From Lancefieldella parvula_C (GTDB taxonomy: Bacteria > Actinomycetota > Coriobacteriia > Coriobacteriales > Atopobiaceae): DNA of 64,000 nucleotides. Location: positions 1-64,000 of the forward strand of contig NZ_JRND01000004.1 of NCBI RefSeq assembly GCF_000758945.1, given 5' to 3'. Positions 41,165 through 50,074 of this stretch are shown here, in pieces. Each line of letters begins with the position of its first letter. Positions within the stretch are counted from its first letter, which is position 1. A model generated the notes under the pieces. It saw only the letters and a program-made list of their open reading frames with translations. It was not told where the DNA came from and did no database searches. Made by a program: the position numbers and the translations under genes.

Positions 41165-43026
41165 GAGCGCACCCCCATCAACACGTTGTCGACCTTCAAG
41201 GTCTGGCATACCGCACATCCCGTACAAGAGCTAAACGTGCAATCGGGTGTGGTAACTTCATCCAGTGCTCGACGATATTCTCGCTGTAGATAACCCTTGG
41301 AGACGCCAGGAGACGTGTGATCCCAAGGGAGTTTTGCCTGGATATCAAAGGTCTCTGTTGCAATCTCAGAGAGCGAGAAACCCAGACTTTCTGCAGCTGC
41401 ATTCCACGCATCAAGGTTAAACTCACTGGTCCACGCATCAAACTTGCAACCATTTTTCCACGCCTGGTAAATCAGATCAAAGCCGTCGCGACCCATCTTT
41501 GAGAGCGCACCTTCTACCAGCGAAGTGCCGGAGTCATGATAGGCAATCTTGAGTCCCCTATCGTGGTTAGAAGACAGCAACAGCTGCTGCCTACGCTGGG
41601 CTTCCTCACGAGAAATCTGACCAACCCACTGGAATGGCGTGTAGGACTTGGGTACAAACACGGCAACAGAGGCAGAAACCGTAACGCCCTTGCCGCCAAT
41701 TTCTCGACCGATATCTAAAATGCGCTTTGCAACTGCAGGAATGGCTTGAATGTCTTCATCGGTTTCTGTTGGAAGGCCCATCATAAAGTAGAGCTTCATG
41801 CGGCGCCAGCCGTTTTCAAACGCATTTCTAGCTGCGGACTCAAGATCATCCTCGGTAACATTCTTGTTGATGACGTCACGCATGCGCTGAGAGCCTGCTT
41901 CTGGAGCAAACGTCAGTCCGCCGCGCCTTGAGGTAGAAACGGCGTCTGCCATCTCCGCACCAAACGCGTCCATACGCTGGGAAGGAATGGAGATTCGCAC
42001 GCCGCGTTTACGCAAATCAGAGTTCATACGGCGCAGAATATAGCCGCACTGAGAGTGATCCGTTGTAGAGAGCGACGTGAGCGAAACTTCATCGTAGCCG
42101 CTCTTCAAAAGGCCTTCCTCGCCTGCTTTCACAATCTGCTGAGCTGGACGCTCGCGAACAGGACGATACGTCATTCCGGCCTGACAGAACCTACAGCCGC
42201 GAGCACAGCCGCGCTGAATCTCTAGAGCCAGCCTGTCCTGAACAATTTCGGTATACGGAACAATGCGCTGCGCAACAGGGTCTGTTACTGAAAGATCTGG
42301 TAGGCAACGTTTATAGACCACGCTTGGTGCACTACTTCCCTCTTTAGGGACCGCATAACCCCAGCGTGTTGCGGTATTGTCGTGCACAATCTGATAAAGC
42401 GACGGCACGTAGACACCTTGAATCTCAGACAACCTCTGCAAAATCTCTTGGCGAGAAACTCCGTCAAGCTTGGAAGTTCTCACGCACTCGCACATCTCTA
42501 CCAGCGCTTCTTCGCCATCACCTAAAAGAATTGCATCAAAGAGCGGGGCCACTGGCTCTGAGTTCCAAACAGAAGGACCGCCACCAAAAATTAGTGGGTC
42601 CTCTTCATCACGTTCTTCAGCGAGCAATGGAATGCCTGCTAAATCAAGCGTTTCTATAATGTTGGTAGCAATCATTTCATGTGCAAGCGTAAAACCAACC
42701 ACATCAAAAGAAGCCAGAGGTGCAGCACCTTCCAAAGAAAGCAAAGGAACATTACGTTTGCGCATCAAAGCTGCCATATCAACCCAAGGCAGATAGGCGC
42801 GCTCACAAGAAATATGAGGTGCCTTATTCAAAGCGTTATAGAGAATGGCAATGCCCAAATTAGGCTGACCCACCTCGTACACGTCGGCGTAGACCATACA
42901 AACGTGAAAAGGGCCCTCTTGCTCCTCTACTGCTCCCCACTCGTGATTTAAGTATCTTGAGGGTTTCTCGACATGCGGAAGCATGGGCTCAATGAGATGG
43001 AAGAGATTTTCTCGTTTAACACGCAC
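41161..43026 (-). CDS. B12-binding-like radical SAM protein (TIGR03960 type)
   Basis: 621 residues. An N-terminal Rossmann/B12-binding-like domain covers about 25-180. The radical SAM core has the CxxxCxxC cluster site in 'GCARGCRFCQAGMTYRP' near 280, and 'VSLTSLSTTDHS' and 'LTFAPEAGSQRMRDVINK' follow. A C-terminal region has 'CTGCAVCQTL' cysteines, possibly a second metal site. Paired with the DUF2344 gene by a 4-base overlap. Substrate unknown. Confidence 0.9.
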   Translation of the reverse strand: MRVKRENLFHLIEPMLPHVEKPSRYLNHEWGAVEEQEGPFHVCMVYADVYEVGQPNLGIAILYNALNKAPHISCERAYLPWVDMAALMRKRNVPLLSLEGAAPLASFDVVGFTLAHEMIATNIIETLDLAGIPLLAEERDEEDPLIFGGGPSVWNSEPVAPLFDAILLGDGEEALVEMCECVRTSKLDGVSRQEILQRLSEIQGVYVPSLYQIVHDNTATRWGYAVPKEGSSAPSVVYKRCLPDLSVTDPVAQRIVPYTEIVQDRLALEIQRGCARGCRFCQAGMTYRPVRERPAQQIVKAGEEGLLKSGYDEVSLTSLSTTDHSQCGYILRRMNSDLRKRGVRISIPSQRMDAFGAEMADAVSTSRRGGLTFAPEAGSQRMRDVINKNVTEDDLESAARNAFENGWRRMKLYFMMGLPTETDEDIQAIPAVAKRILDIGREIGGKGVTVSASVAVFVPKSYTPFQWVGQISREEAQRRQQLLLSSNHDRGLKIAYHDSGTSLVEGALSKMGRDGFDLIYQAWKNGCKFDAWTSEFNLDAWNAAAESLGFSLSEIATETFDIQAKLPWDHTSPGVSKGYLQREYRRALDEVTTPDCTFSSCTGCAVCQTLKVDNVLMGVRS

Positions 43027-43039
43027 GATAGTCTACTTT

Positions 43040-44032
43040 CTATCTTTTGGCGAGGGACTGTGTGGTTGCTATCTCTACGGTATTTGATTGTGAATTTGTA
43101 TCTGCTGTTGCGCTTGCGCCTGTAGAAGCACTCGAAGCGCCGGTTTTGGTAGAAGAATCAGCTGCTACCTCGTCGCGTTTCTCGGCAATTTTGCGAGCGT
43201 ACGCGTGAATGACGCGAGCAGTAGTGTGAGTACCTGCGTACCCCATGCCAGCCTTAAGCGCCCAGCCAAACCCTGGAACTGCGCCTGCGACCGTGCGTGC
43301 AACCGTACGGTATCCAAAGCCCGCGCCCACAACGCCGAGAAGTTCGGCGATGGTTTCAACATTCATATTGATGTTATAGGCGGCGGTAATATCAAGCGCC
43401 AGTCTGATCTGGCGCGCTGTCATCAGCGGCATATCAGAGCCAGGAACCAATGCTACAGCTCCAATAGCTGCATTTTCTTTAGCGCAAGCAGCGGTTATCT
43501 GTTTGACCACTTGAGTTCTACAAAGAGGATACGCTGCCGCAAAAGAGACTGATTTTTCTGTTGCAGTTGCAATCCATGAAGAGAGTCGATCAAAGAGCAC
43601 TTCTTCAGTGGTGCCCGCAACAATGCTAATAAGCCCCGTGTTGTAGAGCGTATCAGCAATTTGTTGCGCTTCAACTGCAGACTCTACAACCACCGCACAA
43701 GGAATTGAATGACTTACCAACATGGTAAGGGCGTCCTCGTACTGTGATGTTGGCGTAGGAATAATCACCGCAATATCAGGAATAGCAGCATTCTTTCCCG
43801 TGCGACCAATGCCTCCAGAAACAAACGAAACACCGTCGGCAAGTTTAGAGACACGCACCGTTGCATCTGTTCTCTCTGGCATAAAATACGAATGTACAGC
43901 CAGGATTACCTCTTCAGAAGCAAGGGAATCAACGTAGATATGCGTATAAGTTGGCTCTAGAGATGAAAGCGACCCGCGGAATTCTTGTAATACAGAGGTA
44001 GCAAGTTTGCCCAAGCTGTTTCTTTTTGCCAT
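43040..44032 (-). CDS. DUF697 / YcjF-like membrane-associated protein
   Basis: 330 residues. Residues about 35-180 form a polar domain with no recognised fold. Residues about 180-275 match the DUF697 pattern: 'AAIGAVALVPGSDMPLMTARQIRLALDIAA'-like region, 'LLGVVGAGFGYRTVARTVAGAVPGFGWALKAG' and 'GTHTTARVIHAYA', two hydrophobic hairpins. The Ser/Thr/Ala-rich C-tail is disordered. Located between rodA and the radical SAM gene, 3 bases from rodA. The N-terminal GTPase found in some relatives is absent. Function unknown. Confidence 0.7.
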   Translation of the reverse strand: MAKRNSLGKLATSVLQEFRGSLSSLEPTYTHIYVDSLASEEVILAVHSYFMPERTDATVRVSKLADGVSFVSGGIGRTGKNAAIPDIAVIIPTPTSQYEDALTMLVSHSIPCAVVVESAVEAQQIADTLYNTGLISIVAGTTEEVLFDRLSSWIATATEKSVSFAAAYPLCRTQVVKQITAACAKENAAIGAVALVPGSDMPLMTARQIRLALDITAAYNINMNVETIAELLGVVGAGFGYRTVARTVAGAVPGFGWALKAGMGYAGTHTTARVIHAYARKIAEKRDEVAADSSTKTGASSASTGASATADTNSQSNTVEIATTQSLAKR

Positions 44033-44035
44033 GGC

Positions 44036-45262
44036 TTATGCCGCCTTTGTTTTATGTCTGTAAACAGACTGGACGATTCCTACAGAAACGAGCTGAGCAA
44101 TCATCGATGTTGATCCAAAGCTGATAAAAGGCAATGGAATACCAGTAATAGGCATGATACCAATACACATGCCAACATTCTGCAAAACCTGGAACGACCA
44201 CATGGCCGCACAACCAACAAGTACCAGTTTAGAGAAGGTATTCTCGGTCTTCATGGCAAACAGAATGGTTGCAAAAATCATCCATGCAAAAAGTGAAAGC
44301 ATAACGAATGCACCAAGGAAGCCAAACTCTTCCGAGAAGAGTGCAAAAACAAAGTCTGTGTGTGCCTCTGGTAAGAATCGTCCACTTGCCTGCGTAGCGT
44401 TACCTGGTCCTTTTCCAATAAAGCCACCAGAACCTACGGCAATCTTTGCCTGTTGCAGGTTATAGCCGTCTCCCGACGGATCAACAGAAGGATCCAAGAA
44501 GACGGTAAGACGCTTCATCTGGTACTCCTTAAGAATGTGAGGAATACCAGGAATCATAGAAGTCACAACAACAAGAGCAACAACAGCAATGAGCAAAAGA
44601 ACGGTCACAAGAATCCAAGAACGTTTTGCACCAGAGCAAATGATGATGGTGGCTCCGATAACCAAAATAATCAGGCCAGTTCCCAGGTCAGGCAAAAGCA
44701 TAATGGAGCCGAATGGAACCATCAATGTTCCACAAAGCTTTACATAGTCTCTAAGCGTTTCTACCTTACCGTTATACTGAGCACTCACCGAAGCCATAAG
44801 GAAGATTGTGACAATCTTTCCCAGCTCAGACGGCTGAAATCTAAATCCTACAAGTGGGATATTAACCCAACCAGTCATACCCTTAACCGAAACGCCAAAG
44901 CCGGGAATCTTAGGCAAAATCATCAATACAACTACGCCAACAATCAGCACATTTGTCATATTTGCAAGTGCTCTGTAGTCATAGCGCCACATAAGCGTGG
45001 CAAAAACAAGGCCCAAACCAATACCCAGAAGGTGCCTAGGAAAACTAGCTTCGGCAATGTTCATCGATGCGGTCCAGATAACCACAATGCCGATGAGGAC
45101 GAGAAGTGCCGCGGGAACAAGCTGTGCTAGATAAAGATTACTCAAGATATTCTTACCAGTAAGCTTCTCTTTCTTGGCAAGGCCGCCTGAAGGAATACCT
45201 CCACGCCTCCTAAAAGGTGAGTTCATTCTTTGTTTTGTAACTGCAGATGAATCAAGTGCCAT
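44036..45262 (-). CDS. rodA: Peptidoglycan glycosyltransferase RodA (SEDS)
   Basis: Polymerises lipid II during elongation, with PBP2. 408 residues, about ten helices. Motifs: 'PSELGKIVTIFLMA', 'LLPDLGTGLIILVI', 'GDGYNLQQAKIAVGSGGFIGKGPGN', 'LPEAHTDFVFALFSEEFGFLG' and 'TGIPLPFISFGSTS'. Immediately after mrdA. The ribosome site GGAGG overlaps a GGCGAGAA repeat. Confidence 0.96.
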   Translation of the reverse strand: MALDSSAVTKQRMNSPFRRRGGIPSGGLAKKEKLTGKNILSNLYLAQLVPAALLVLIGIVVIWTASMNIAEASFPRHLLGIGLGLVFATLMWRYDYRALANMTNVLIVGVVVLMILPKIPGFGVSVKGMTGWVNIPLVGFRFQPSELGKIVTIFLMASVSAQYNGKVETLRDYVKLCGTLMVPFGSIMLLPDLGTGLIILVIGATIIICSGAKRSWILVTVLLLIAVVALVVVTSMIPGIPHILKEYQMKRLTVFLDPSVDPSGDGYNLQQAKIAVGSGGFIGKGPGNATQASGRFLPEAHTDFVFALFSEEFGFLGAFVMLSLFAWMIFATILFAMKTENTFSKLVLVGCAAMWSFQVLQNVGMCIGIMPITGIPLPFISFGSTSMIAQLVSVGIVQSVYRHKTKAA

Positions 45263-45277
45263 GGGTTTCTCGCCTCC

Positions 45278-47287
45278 TTACCTACCAACGTTGTCTGGCT
45301 GATTATAAATTGCACCAAAAACGTCTCGAACAATATACATACCAGAACCTGCGCCAGAAGGTGCGCAATCTAGATTTGCAGCAACAACATACTGAGGCTT
45401 GTCAGCAGGTGCATAGCCAACAAACCAACCAACGGGCTCACCAATAGACTGCTGCTCAGCAGTACCCGTCTTGCCATTAACCGTGACATCAAGATTGGTC
45501 CAGTGGATAGTCTGAGAAGCAGATTCCTCATAGACAACGCCATAAAGACCACGAGCAACAATGTCTCGGTGCTCATCTTTTTCTTCTGGGCTCAGAATGA
45601 CCTCGTTTTTATACTCAATAACAGAGCCATTTCCGTTTCTGGCATTAATACTCTTCAAAACATGTGGTTTGTAAATTGGACCTCGGTTTGCAATACCACA
45701 ATACGCATTTGCCATCTGAAGGCAGGTTACCAAAAGATCGCCCTGTCCAATTGCAAGGTTACAGTTGTCGCCACCCTGCCACTTACGAGCATCATCAGGC
45801 GAGCTGGTAAAGTAATTCCACTTCCACTCTGCATCAGGAACGCGGCCAGATGCCTCTTCTGGAAGGTCAATACCAGAAAGCGCACCAAGTCCAAAGGCGC
45901 GGAATGTCTCTTGCATGCCCTCTGGATGATCGTTGTTATAGAAGAAGCCCTTACCAATCTCATAAAAAACAATATCGCAAGAGTTGGTAATACCGGTAAT
46001 CAGATTAACGGTGCCGTGACCAGAAAGAAGCCAACAGTGCATGCCGTACTGCTCGCCAAAACCAGTCCAGAAACCCGTACAATACCAGCTTGAATTTCCG
46101 TCACAAATGCCATATTTGAGTCCAGCAAAGGTAGTAAGTGCTTTGATGGTAGATCCAGATGGATACTGTCCAGCAATTGCGCGATTCATCAGCGGATAGT
46201 TTGCCTCTTCAGAAGAAAGCGTATCCCAGTCAGAACTGGAAATACCTCCAACAAACATTGAAGGTGAATACGTTGGATAGCTTGCCATAGCAATAACTTC
46301 ACCGTTAGTACAATCAAGTGCCACCACACTTGCACTGCGACCTTGGAAGTCTTGTGATCTAACTGTGTTGATAACACTGACAAGGGATGCTTCTGCTGCT
46401 TTTTGAATGTTTGCATCAATGGTCAAAACAACATCTGAGCCGCTCTGAGGAGCAATAGACGTTGAGTGAGATAAAACATTACCAGCAGCGTCAACATACA
46501 CCGTTTGCTCACCACGAACACCCTGAAGAGCGGACTCGTACTGATACTCAACACCCGTTTGTCCCACGATATCACCGTGGGCATACACAAAGCCGCCATC
46601 CGCAGTTTTACTGCTTTCAAGCTGCTCTTGTGTAACGGTTCCGGTGTAGCCAACAACATGAGCTGCAAGAGAACCGTTTGGATAGGCGCGCTGGGTACGC
46701 TCCTCAATTGAAACGCCATCAAGCAAAGCACCATGAGCGTAAATGTAGGCAACTACGCGCCTAGAAACATCTACAGAAACCGTGCGAAGCGCTTGGGCAC
46801 CATCAGAGGTATCCATGATTTTTCTGCGCACCGCCAACATAGGCATGCCCAGAAGGTTAGCAAGAATCTGCAGCTTAATGTAGTCTTCTGCAACGTCTGC
46901 TCGAGCTACTACCGTTGGACTTGGCCTGTTAGTAACAATCTCCACGCCATTTCTGTCCAGAATGCGACCACGAGGAGCTGCGGTAGTAACTGTTCGCGTA
47001 CGGTTGCGCTCTGCTTGCTCAGTATAGTCAGCTGACGATAAGAGCTGCATGGTCCAAAGACGACCAATAAGCACGGCAAACATACCGCCAACAGCAATTG
47101 CAAATCCGATAAGTCTGGACGAGAGGGTCTTCTCGGCAGAGCCGTCAGAACCACCGGACGCCTTGGGAGCGCCGCCACCAATATCAAAGGTAAACGGCGA
47201 GTCTTTTCTACCAAAGGTGAGGTAAACAATGATCAAACCAATTGCTGCAACAGCGCAACAAGCAAGGATAACAAGGGTGAAATTCAT
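45278..47287 (-). CDS. mrdA: Penicillin-binding protein 2 (transpeptidase)
   Basis: 669 residues. Active-site SxxK is STIK in 'YPSGSTIKALTTF'; KTGT occurs in 'VNGKTGTAEQQS'. A dimerisation domain covers about 95-290. Odd: two N-terminal hydrophobic helices, at residues 3-25 and 58-77, separated by a Gly-rich charged stretch; PBP2 normally has one. The start is secure (AAGGGG 5 bases before ATG). Cell elongation enzyme partnering RodA. Confidence 0.95.
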   Translation of the reverse strand: MNFTLVILACCAVAAIGLIIVYLTFGRKDSPFTFDIGGGAPKASGGSDGSAEKTLSSRLIGFAIAVGGMFAVLIGRLWTMQLLSSADYTEQAERNRTRTVTTAAPRGRILDRNGVEIVTNRPSPTVVARADVAEDYIKLQILANLLGMPMLAVRRKIMDTSDGAQALRTVSVDVSRRVVAYIYAHGALLDGVSIEERTQRAYPNGSLAAHVVGYTGTVTQEQLESSKTADGGFVYAHGDIVGQTGVEYQYESALQGVRGEQTVYVDAAGNVLSHSTSIAPQSGSDVVLTIDANIQKAAEASLVSVINTVRSQDFQGRSASVVALDCTNGEVIAMASYPTYSPSMFVGGISSSDWDTLSSEEANYPLMNRAIAGQYPSGSTIKALTTFAGLKYGICDGNSSWYCTGFWTGFGEQYGMHCWLLSGHGTVNLITGITNSCDIVFYEIGKGFFYNNDHPEGMQETFRAFGLGALSGIDLPEEASGRVPDAEWKWNYFTSSPDDARKWQGGDNCNLAIGQGDLLVTCLQMANAYCGIANRGPIYKPHVLKSINARNGNGSVIEYKNEVILSPEEKDEHRDIVARGLYGVVYEESASQTIHWTNLDVTVNGKTGTAEQQSIGEPVGWFVGYAPADKPQYVVAANLDCAPSGAGSGMYIVRDVFGAIYNQPDNVGR

Positions 47288-47296
47288 ACTAACCCC

Positions 47297-47857
47297 TTAT
47301 TTGAGGCGCTGTGGAGCTCGGTGAGATCCGCGGTAGAGCGAAGTTCCACCCAAAGATGAATGAGACCTTTGGGAATGAGAAAGTACATAGAAAACAGGCA
47401 GAGCAGCCAAAATGGTGAACAACATGGTGGGGAAAGACTTAAACAGCAGCCCCTCAAAGAAGTTGCCACCAGAGCCAATCAAAGAATTAATGAGCTGATA
47501 CATAAAGGTGACACCAAAAGTTTGAAGGGCAACAAAGCCCATAGAGGTACCAAAATTGCCAGAGATTCTGTCTCTTACCTCTTGGCCCATGAAATAAGAA
47601 CTGACCACAAGCAAGAGTGCCATGAGACCAATGGGGTTGGCAGAAGTCAGATCATAGATTAGACCTGCAATAAAGCCGCTTATTACGCCAGTTTTGCCAC
47701 CATATCTCAGGGCAATAGCTGCCGAGAAAATCAATGCAAAATTGATGACTCCCCCACCAAAAGAAACCTGTGGTGTAAGCATAATCTGCAAAATGAAGCA
47801 AACAACAGCAAGAACGGTGATGCTGCGTGTGTTTTTATTTCTATCAGAAACCTGCAT
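47297..47857 (-). CDS. mreD: Rod-shape protein MreD
   Basis: 186 residues, five to six hydrophobic helices: 'ITVLAVVCFILQIMLTP', 'FALIFSAAIALRYGGKTGVISGFIAGLIYDL' and 'PTMLFTILAALPVFYVL'. The 'GLIYDLTSANPIGLMALLLVV' segment is the family mark. Between mreC and mrdA. Confidence 0.88.
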   Translation of the reverse strand: MQVSDRNKNTRSITVLAVVCFILQIMLTPQVSFGGGVINFALIFSAAIALRYGGKTGVISGFIAGLIYDLTSANPIGLMALLLVVSSYFMGQEVRDRISGNFGTSMGFVALQTFGVTFMYQLINSLIGSGGNFFEGLLFKSFPTMLFTILAALPVFYVLSHSQRSHSSLGGTSLYRGSHRAPQRLK

Positions 47858-47866
47858 ACATCCCCC

Positions 47867-48958
47867 TTAATCTGTTCTTCCGCTGTTATGTTGTGTATTA
47901 CCCGTTGGAGCAGCAACCGTTGCATTCTGCTGGGAATTTGTTGTGTTGTTTGCAGAGCCGCTGCCAGAAGAGTTGCTTGATGAAGAACCCGAAGATCCGT
48001 CTTTGGAGTCTTTATCCTTACTGTCAGAATTAGTTGCTGTTGGAGTGTTTTGCTTATCTGCCTCTGCAATATCATCTGCGGTAGCTTTTTGCTCCTCAGA
48101 AAGAGACGTGATAACCATTACCTCTTCGTTAGTACTGACATTTCCAAAAGGCTCAATAACAATGGTGTAATAAAGCGATCCTGGCGCTGCTTCAACGCTG
48201 GTAACTTTACCCAGAGGAAGACCCTTTGGGAACACGCCACCAAGTCCACTGGTAACTACTGTATCGCCTACAGCAACCTTCTGGTTGGTGTTGATCAGGT
48301 TAAGAGTAATCTGCCTTGAAGCGGAACCCATAAGCATACCCTGAGCTCGGCTGCTTTGAACCATAGCAGCCACACCGCTCTTCTCGTCAGTAATAAGACG
48401 AACGGTAGAAGTTGTAGGACCGCACTCAATGATCTGACCAATAACGCCGCCGCTATCAACAACAGGCATGCCAACAGCCAGTCCGGATGAAGTTCCCTTG
48501 TCAATCACAATGGTGTTATTGAACGAGTCAGTAGAACCAGAGATGACACGAGCACCCGTAGACTGCAGGTTATAGGTATTTTTAAGGTCGAGAAGACCCT
48601 GCAGACGCTGCGTAGACTGATTTGTCTCTTCGAGCTCTGCGTTTCTTGAACGCAGTTGCTCGTTTTCTGCCTTAAGATCAGAAAGCGTTTGCTGGTCTGC
48701 TGTTAAGTTACTAAAAATGTTACCAATGCCCTGGAAAGGCATAGCGATAGCAGAACCTGCCATTCTAAAAGGCATGGTAATAGTAGAGAAGCCGCCTCGA
48801 ACCATCTCGAGCGGTCCCCCTGCACCCATACGAGCGCTAACCGTCAATAACACAATTGAAAGCAGCGAAAGAATAATAAAACTACGGCCGCCCGTATGCT
48901 TATTATTGTTAGATCCAAGGCCTGATGAAGCACCCTGGATCTGATTAGACAATGGCAT
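47867..48958 (-). CDS. mreC: Rod-shape protein MreC
   Basis: 363 residues. One N-terminal helix ('FIILSLLSIVLLTVSARMG'), a coiled coil at about 85-125 ('LSDLKAENEQLRSRNAELEET'), then beta-barrels with 'RVISGSTDSFNNTIVIDKGTSSGL' and 'VGDTVVTSGLGGVFPKGLPLG'. A Ser/Asn/Gly-rich tail of about 70 residues follows the family core. Extracellular scaffold for the elongasome. Confidence 0.95.
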   Translation of the reverse strand: MPLSNQIQGASSGLGSNNNKHTGGRSFIILSLLSIVLLTVSARMGAGGPLEMVRGGFSTITMPFRMAGSAIAMPFQGIGNIFSNLTADQQTLSDLKAENEQLRSRNAELEETNQSTQRLQGLLDLKNTYNLQSTGARVISGSTDSFNNTIVIDKGTSSGLAVGMPVVDSGGVIGQIIECGPTTSTVRLITDEKSGVAAMVQSSRAQGMLMGSASRQITLNLINTNQKVAVGDTVVTSGLGGVFPKGLPLGKVTSVEAAPGSLYYTIVIEPFGNVSTNEEVMVITSLSEEQKATADDIAEADKQNTPTATNSDSKDKDSKDGSSGSSSSNSSGSGSANNTTNSQQNATVAAPTGNTQHNSGRTD

Positions 48959-48960
48959 AT

Positions 48961-50004
48961 TTATTGGCCTGCACTCTGAACAAATCCACCGGACAATGCG
49001 TTAGCCTCAAGAACCTTTGCACAACCGGTAACAACATTTTCTAGAGCGGTTGGGCTTACGTTAACAGGCACGCCAGTCTCTTCACGAAGTCTCTGGTCAA
49101 GACCGCGAAGCATTCCGCCACCACCGGTAAGCAAAATACCGTAGTACATAAGATCAGATGCAAGATCTGGTGGAGTCACATCAAGCGCATCTTTGACAGC
49201 CTTGGTGACCTCGTCAAGAGGACGATCAAGAGCACGACGAATCTCTTCTGACTCAATACGAACTGTCTTTGGAAGACCACTCATGACGTCACGACCGTTT
49301 ACCTCAACGTCAAGCTCTTCTGCAAGAGGAGCTGCTGAGCCAACCTTAATCTTGATGTCTTCTGCGGTACGCTCACCAATAGAGAGGTTATACGCATCAC
49401 GAACATGTTCAAGAATAGTTTGATCAAACTCGTCACCTGCAGTTCTAATGGACTGCGAGACAACAATACCACCCATGGAGATAACAGCAACCTCGGTAGT
49501 ACCGCCACCAATGTCTACAACCATAGAACCGGTTGGATCCTCAATTGGAAGGTCTGCGCCAATAGCTGCAGCCATAGGCTCTTCAATCAAGAATGCCTGG
49601 CGAGCGCCTGCCTGAATAGTTGCTTCAAAAACAGCGCGTTTCTCGACAGATGTAACGCCAGAAGGAACGCAAACAACTACGCGTGGACGTGGTGACCAAG
49701 GATATTTGCGCTCACGGGCCTTCTCGATGAAGTAACGAAGCATAACCTCAGTAACGTCAAAGTCTGCAATGACGCCGTCTTTAAGAGGGCGCTCTGCAAT
49801 GATGGAGCCAGGAGTACGACCAATCATGCGCTTTGCGTCAGCGCCAACAGCCAAAACGCGGCTCTCGCTTTTATCGATTGCAACAACCGATGGCTCATTG
49901 ATGACAATACCCTGACCACGAACTGCAACAAGGGTGTTTGCAGTTCCCAAATCGATGGCTAGGTCTCCGCCATATTCTCCGAAGAGCGAATCGAAGATAG
50001 ACAT
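48961..50004 (-). CDS. mreB: Rod-shape actin homologue MreB
   Basis: 347 residues. Actin-like phosphate loops: 'AIDLGTANTLVAVRGQGIV', 'VDIGGGTTEVAVISMGGIV' and adenosine motif 'LTGGGGMLRGLD'. ATG 50004 is chosen over the in-frame TTG three codons up because the conserved protein begins at MSIFDSLFG. First gene of mreB-mreC-mreD-mrdA-rodA. Presence indicates a rod or coccobacillus, or at least lateral wall synthesis. Confidence 0.96.
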   Translation of the reverse strand: MSIFDSLFGEYGGDLAIDLGTANTLVAVRGQGIVINEPSVVAIDKSESRVLAVGADAKRMIGRTPGSIIAERPLKDGVIADFDVTEVMLRYFIEKARERKYPWSPRPRVVVCVPSGVTSVEKRAVFEATIQAGARQAFLIEEPMAAAIGADLPIEDPTGSMVVDIGGGTTEVAVISMGGIVVSQSIRTAGDEFDQTILEHVRDAYNLSIGERTAEDIKIKVGSAAPLAEELDVEVNGRDVMSGLPKTVRIESEEIRRALDRPLDEVTKAVKDALDVTPPDLASDLMYYGILLTGGGGMLRGLDQRLREETGVPVNVSPTALENVVTGCAKVLEANALSGGFVQSAGQ

Positions 50005-50074
50005 GATATCCAATCAAACGTGCTACGCGTGTGCGTAATAATCCTGCAGAAAGAACGGTTAAAACAGTTTAGTA

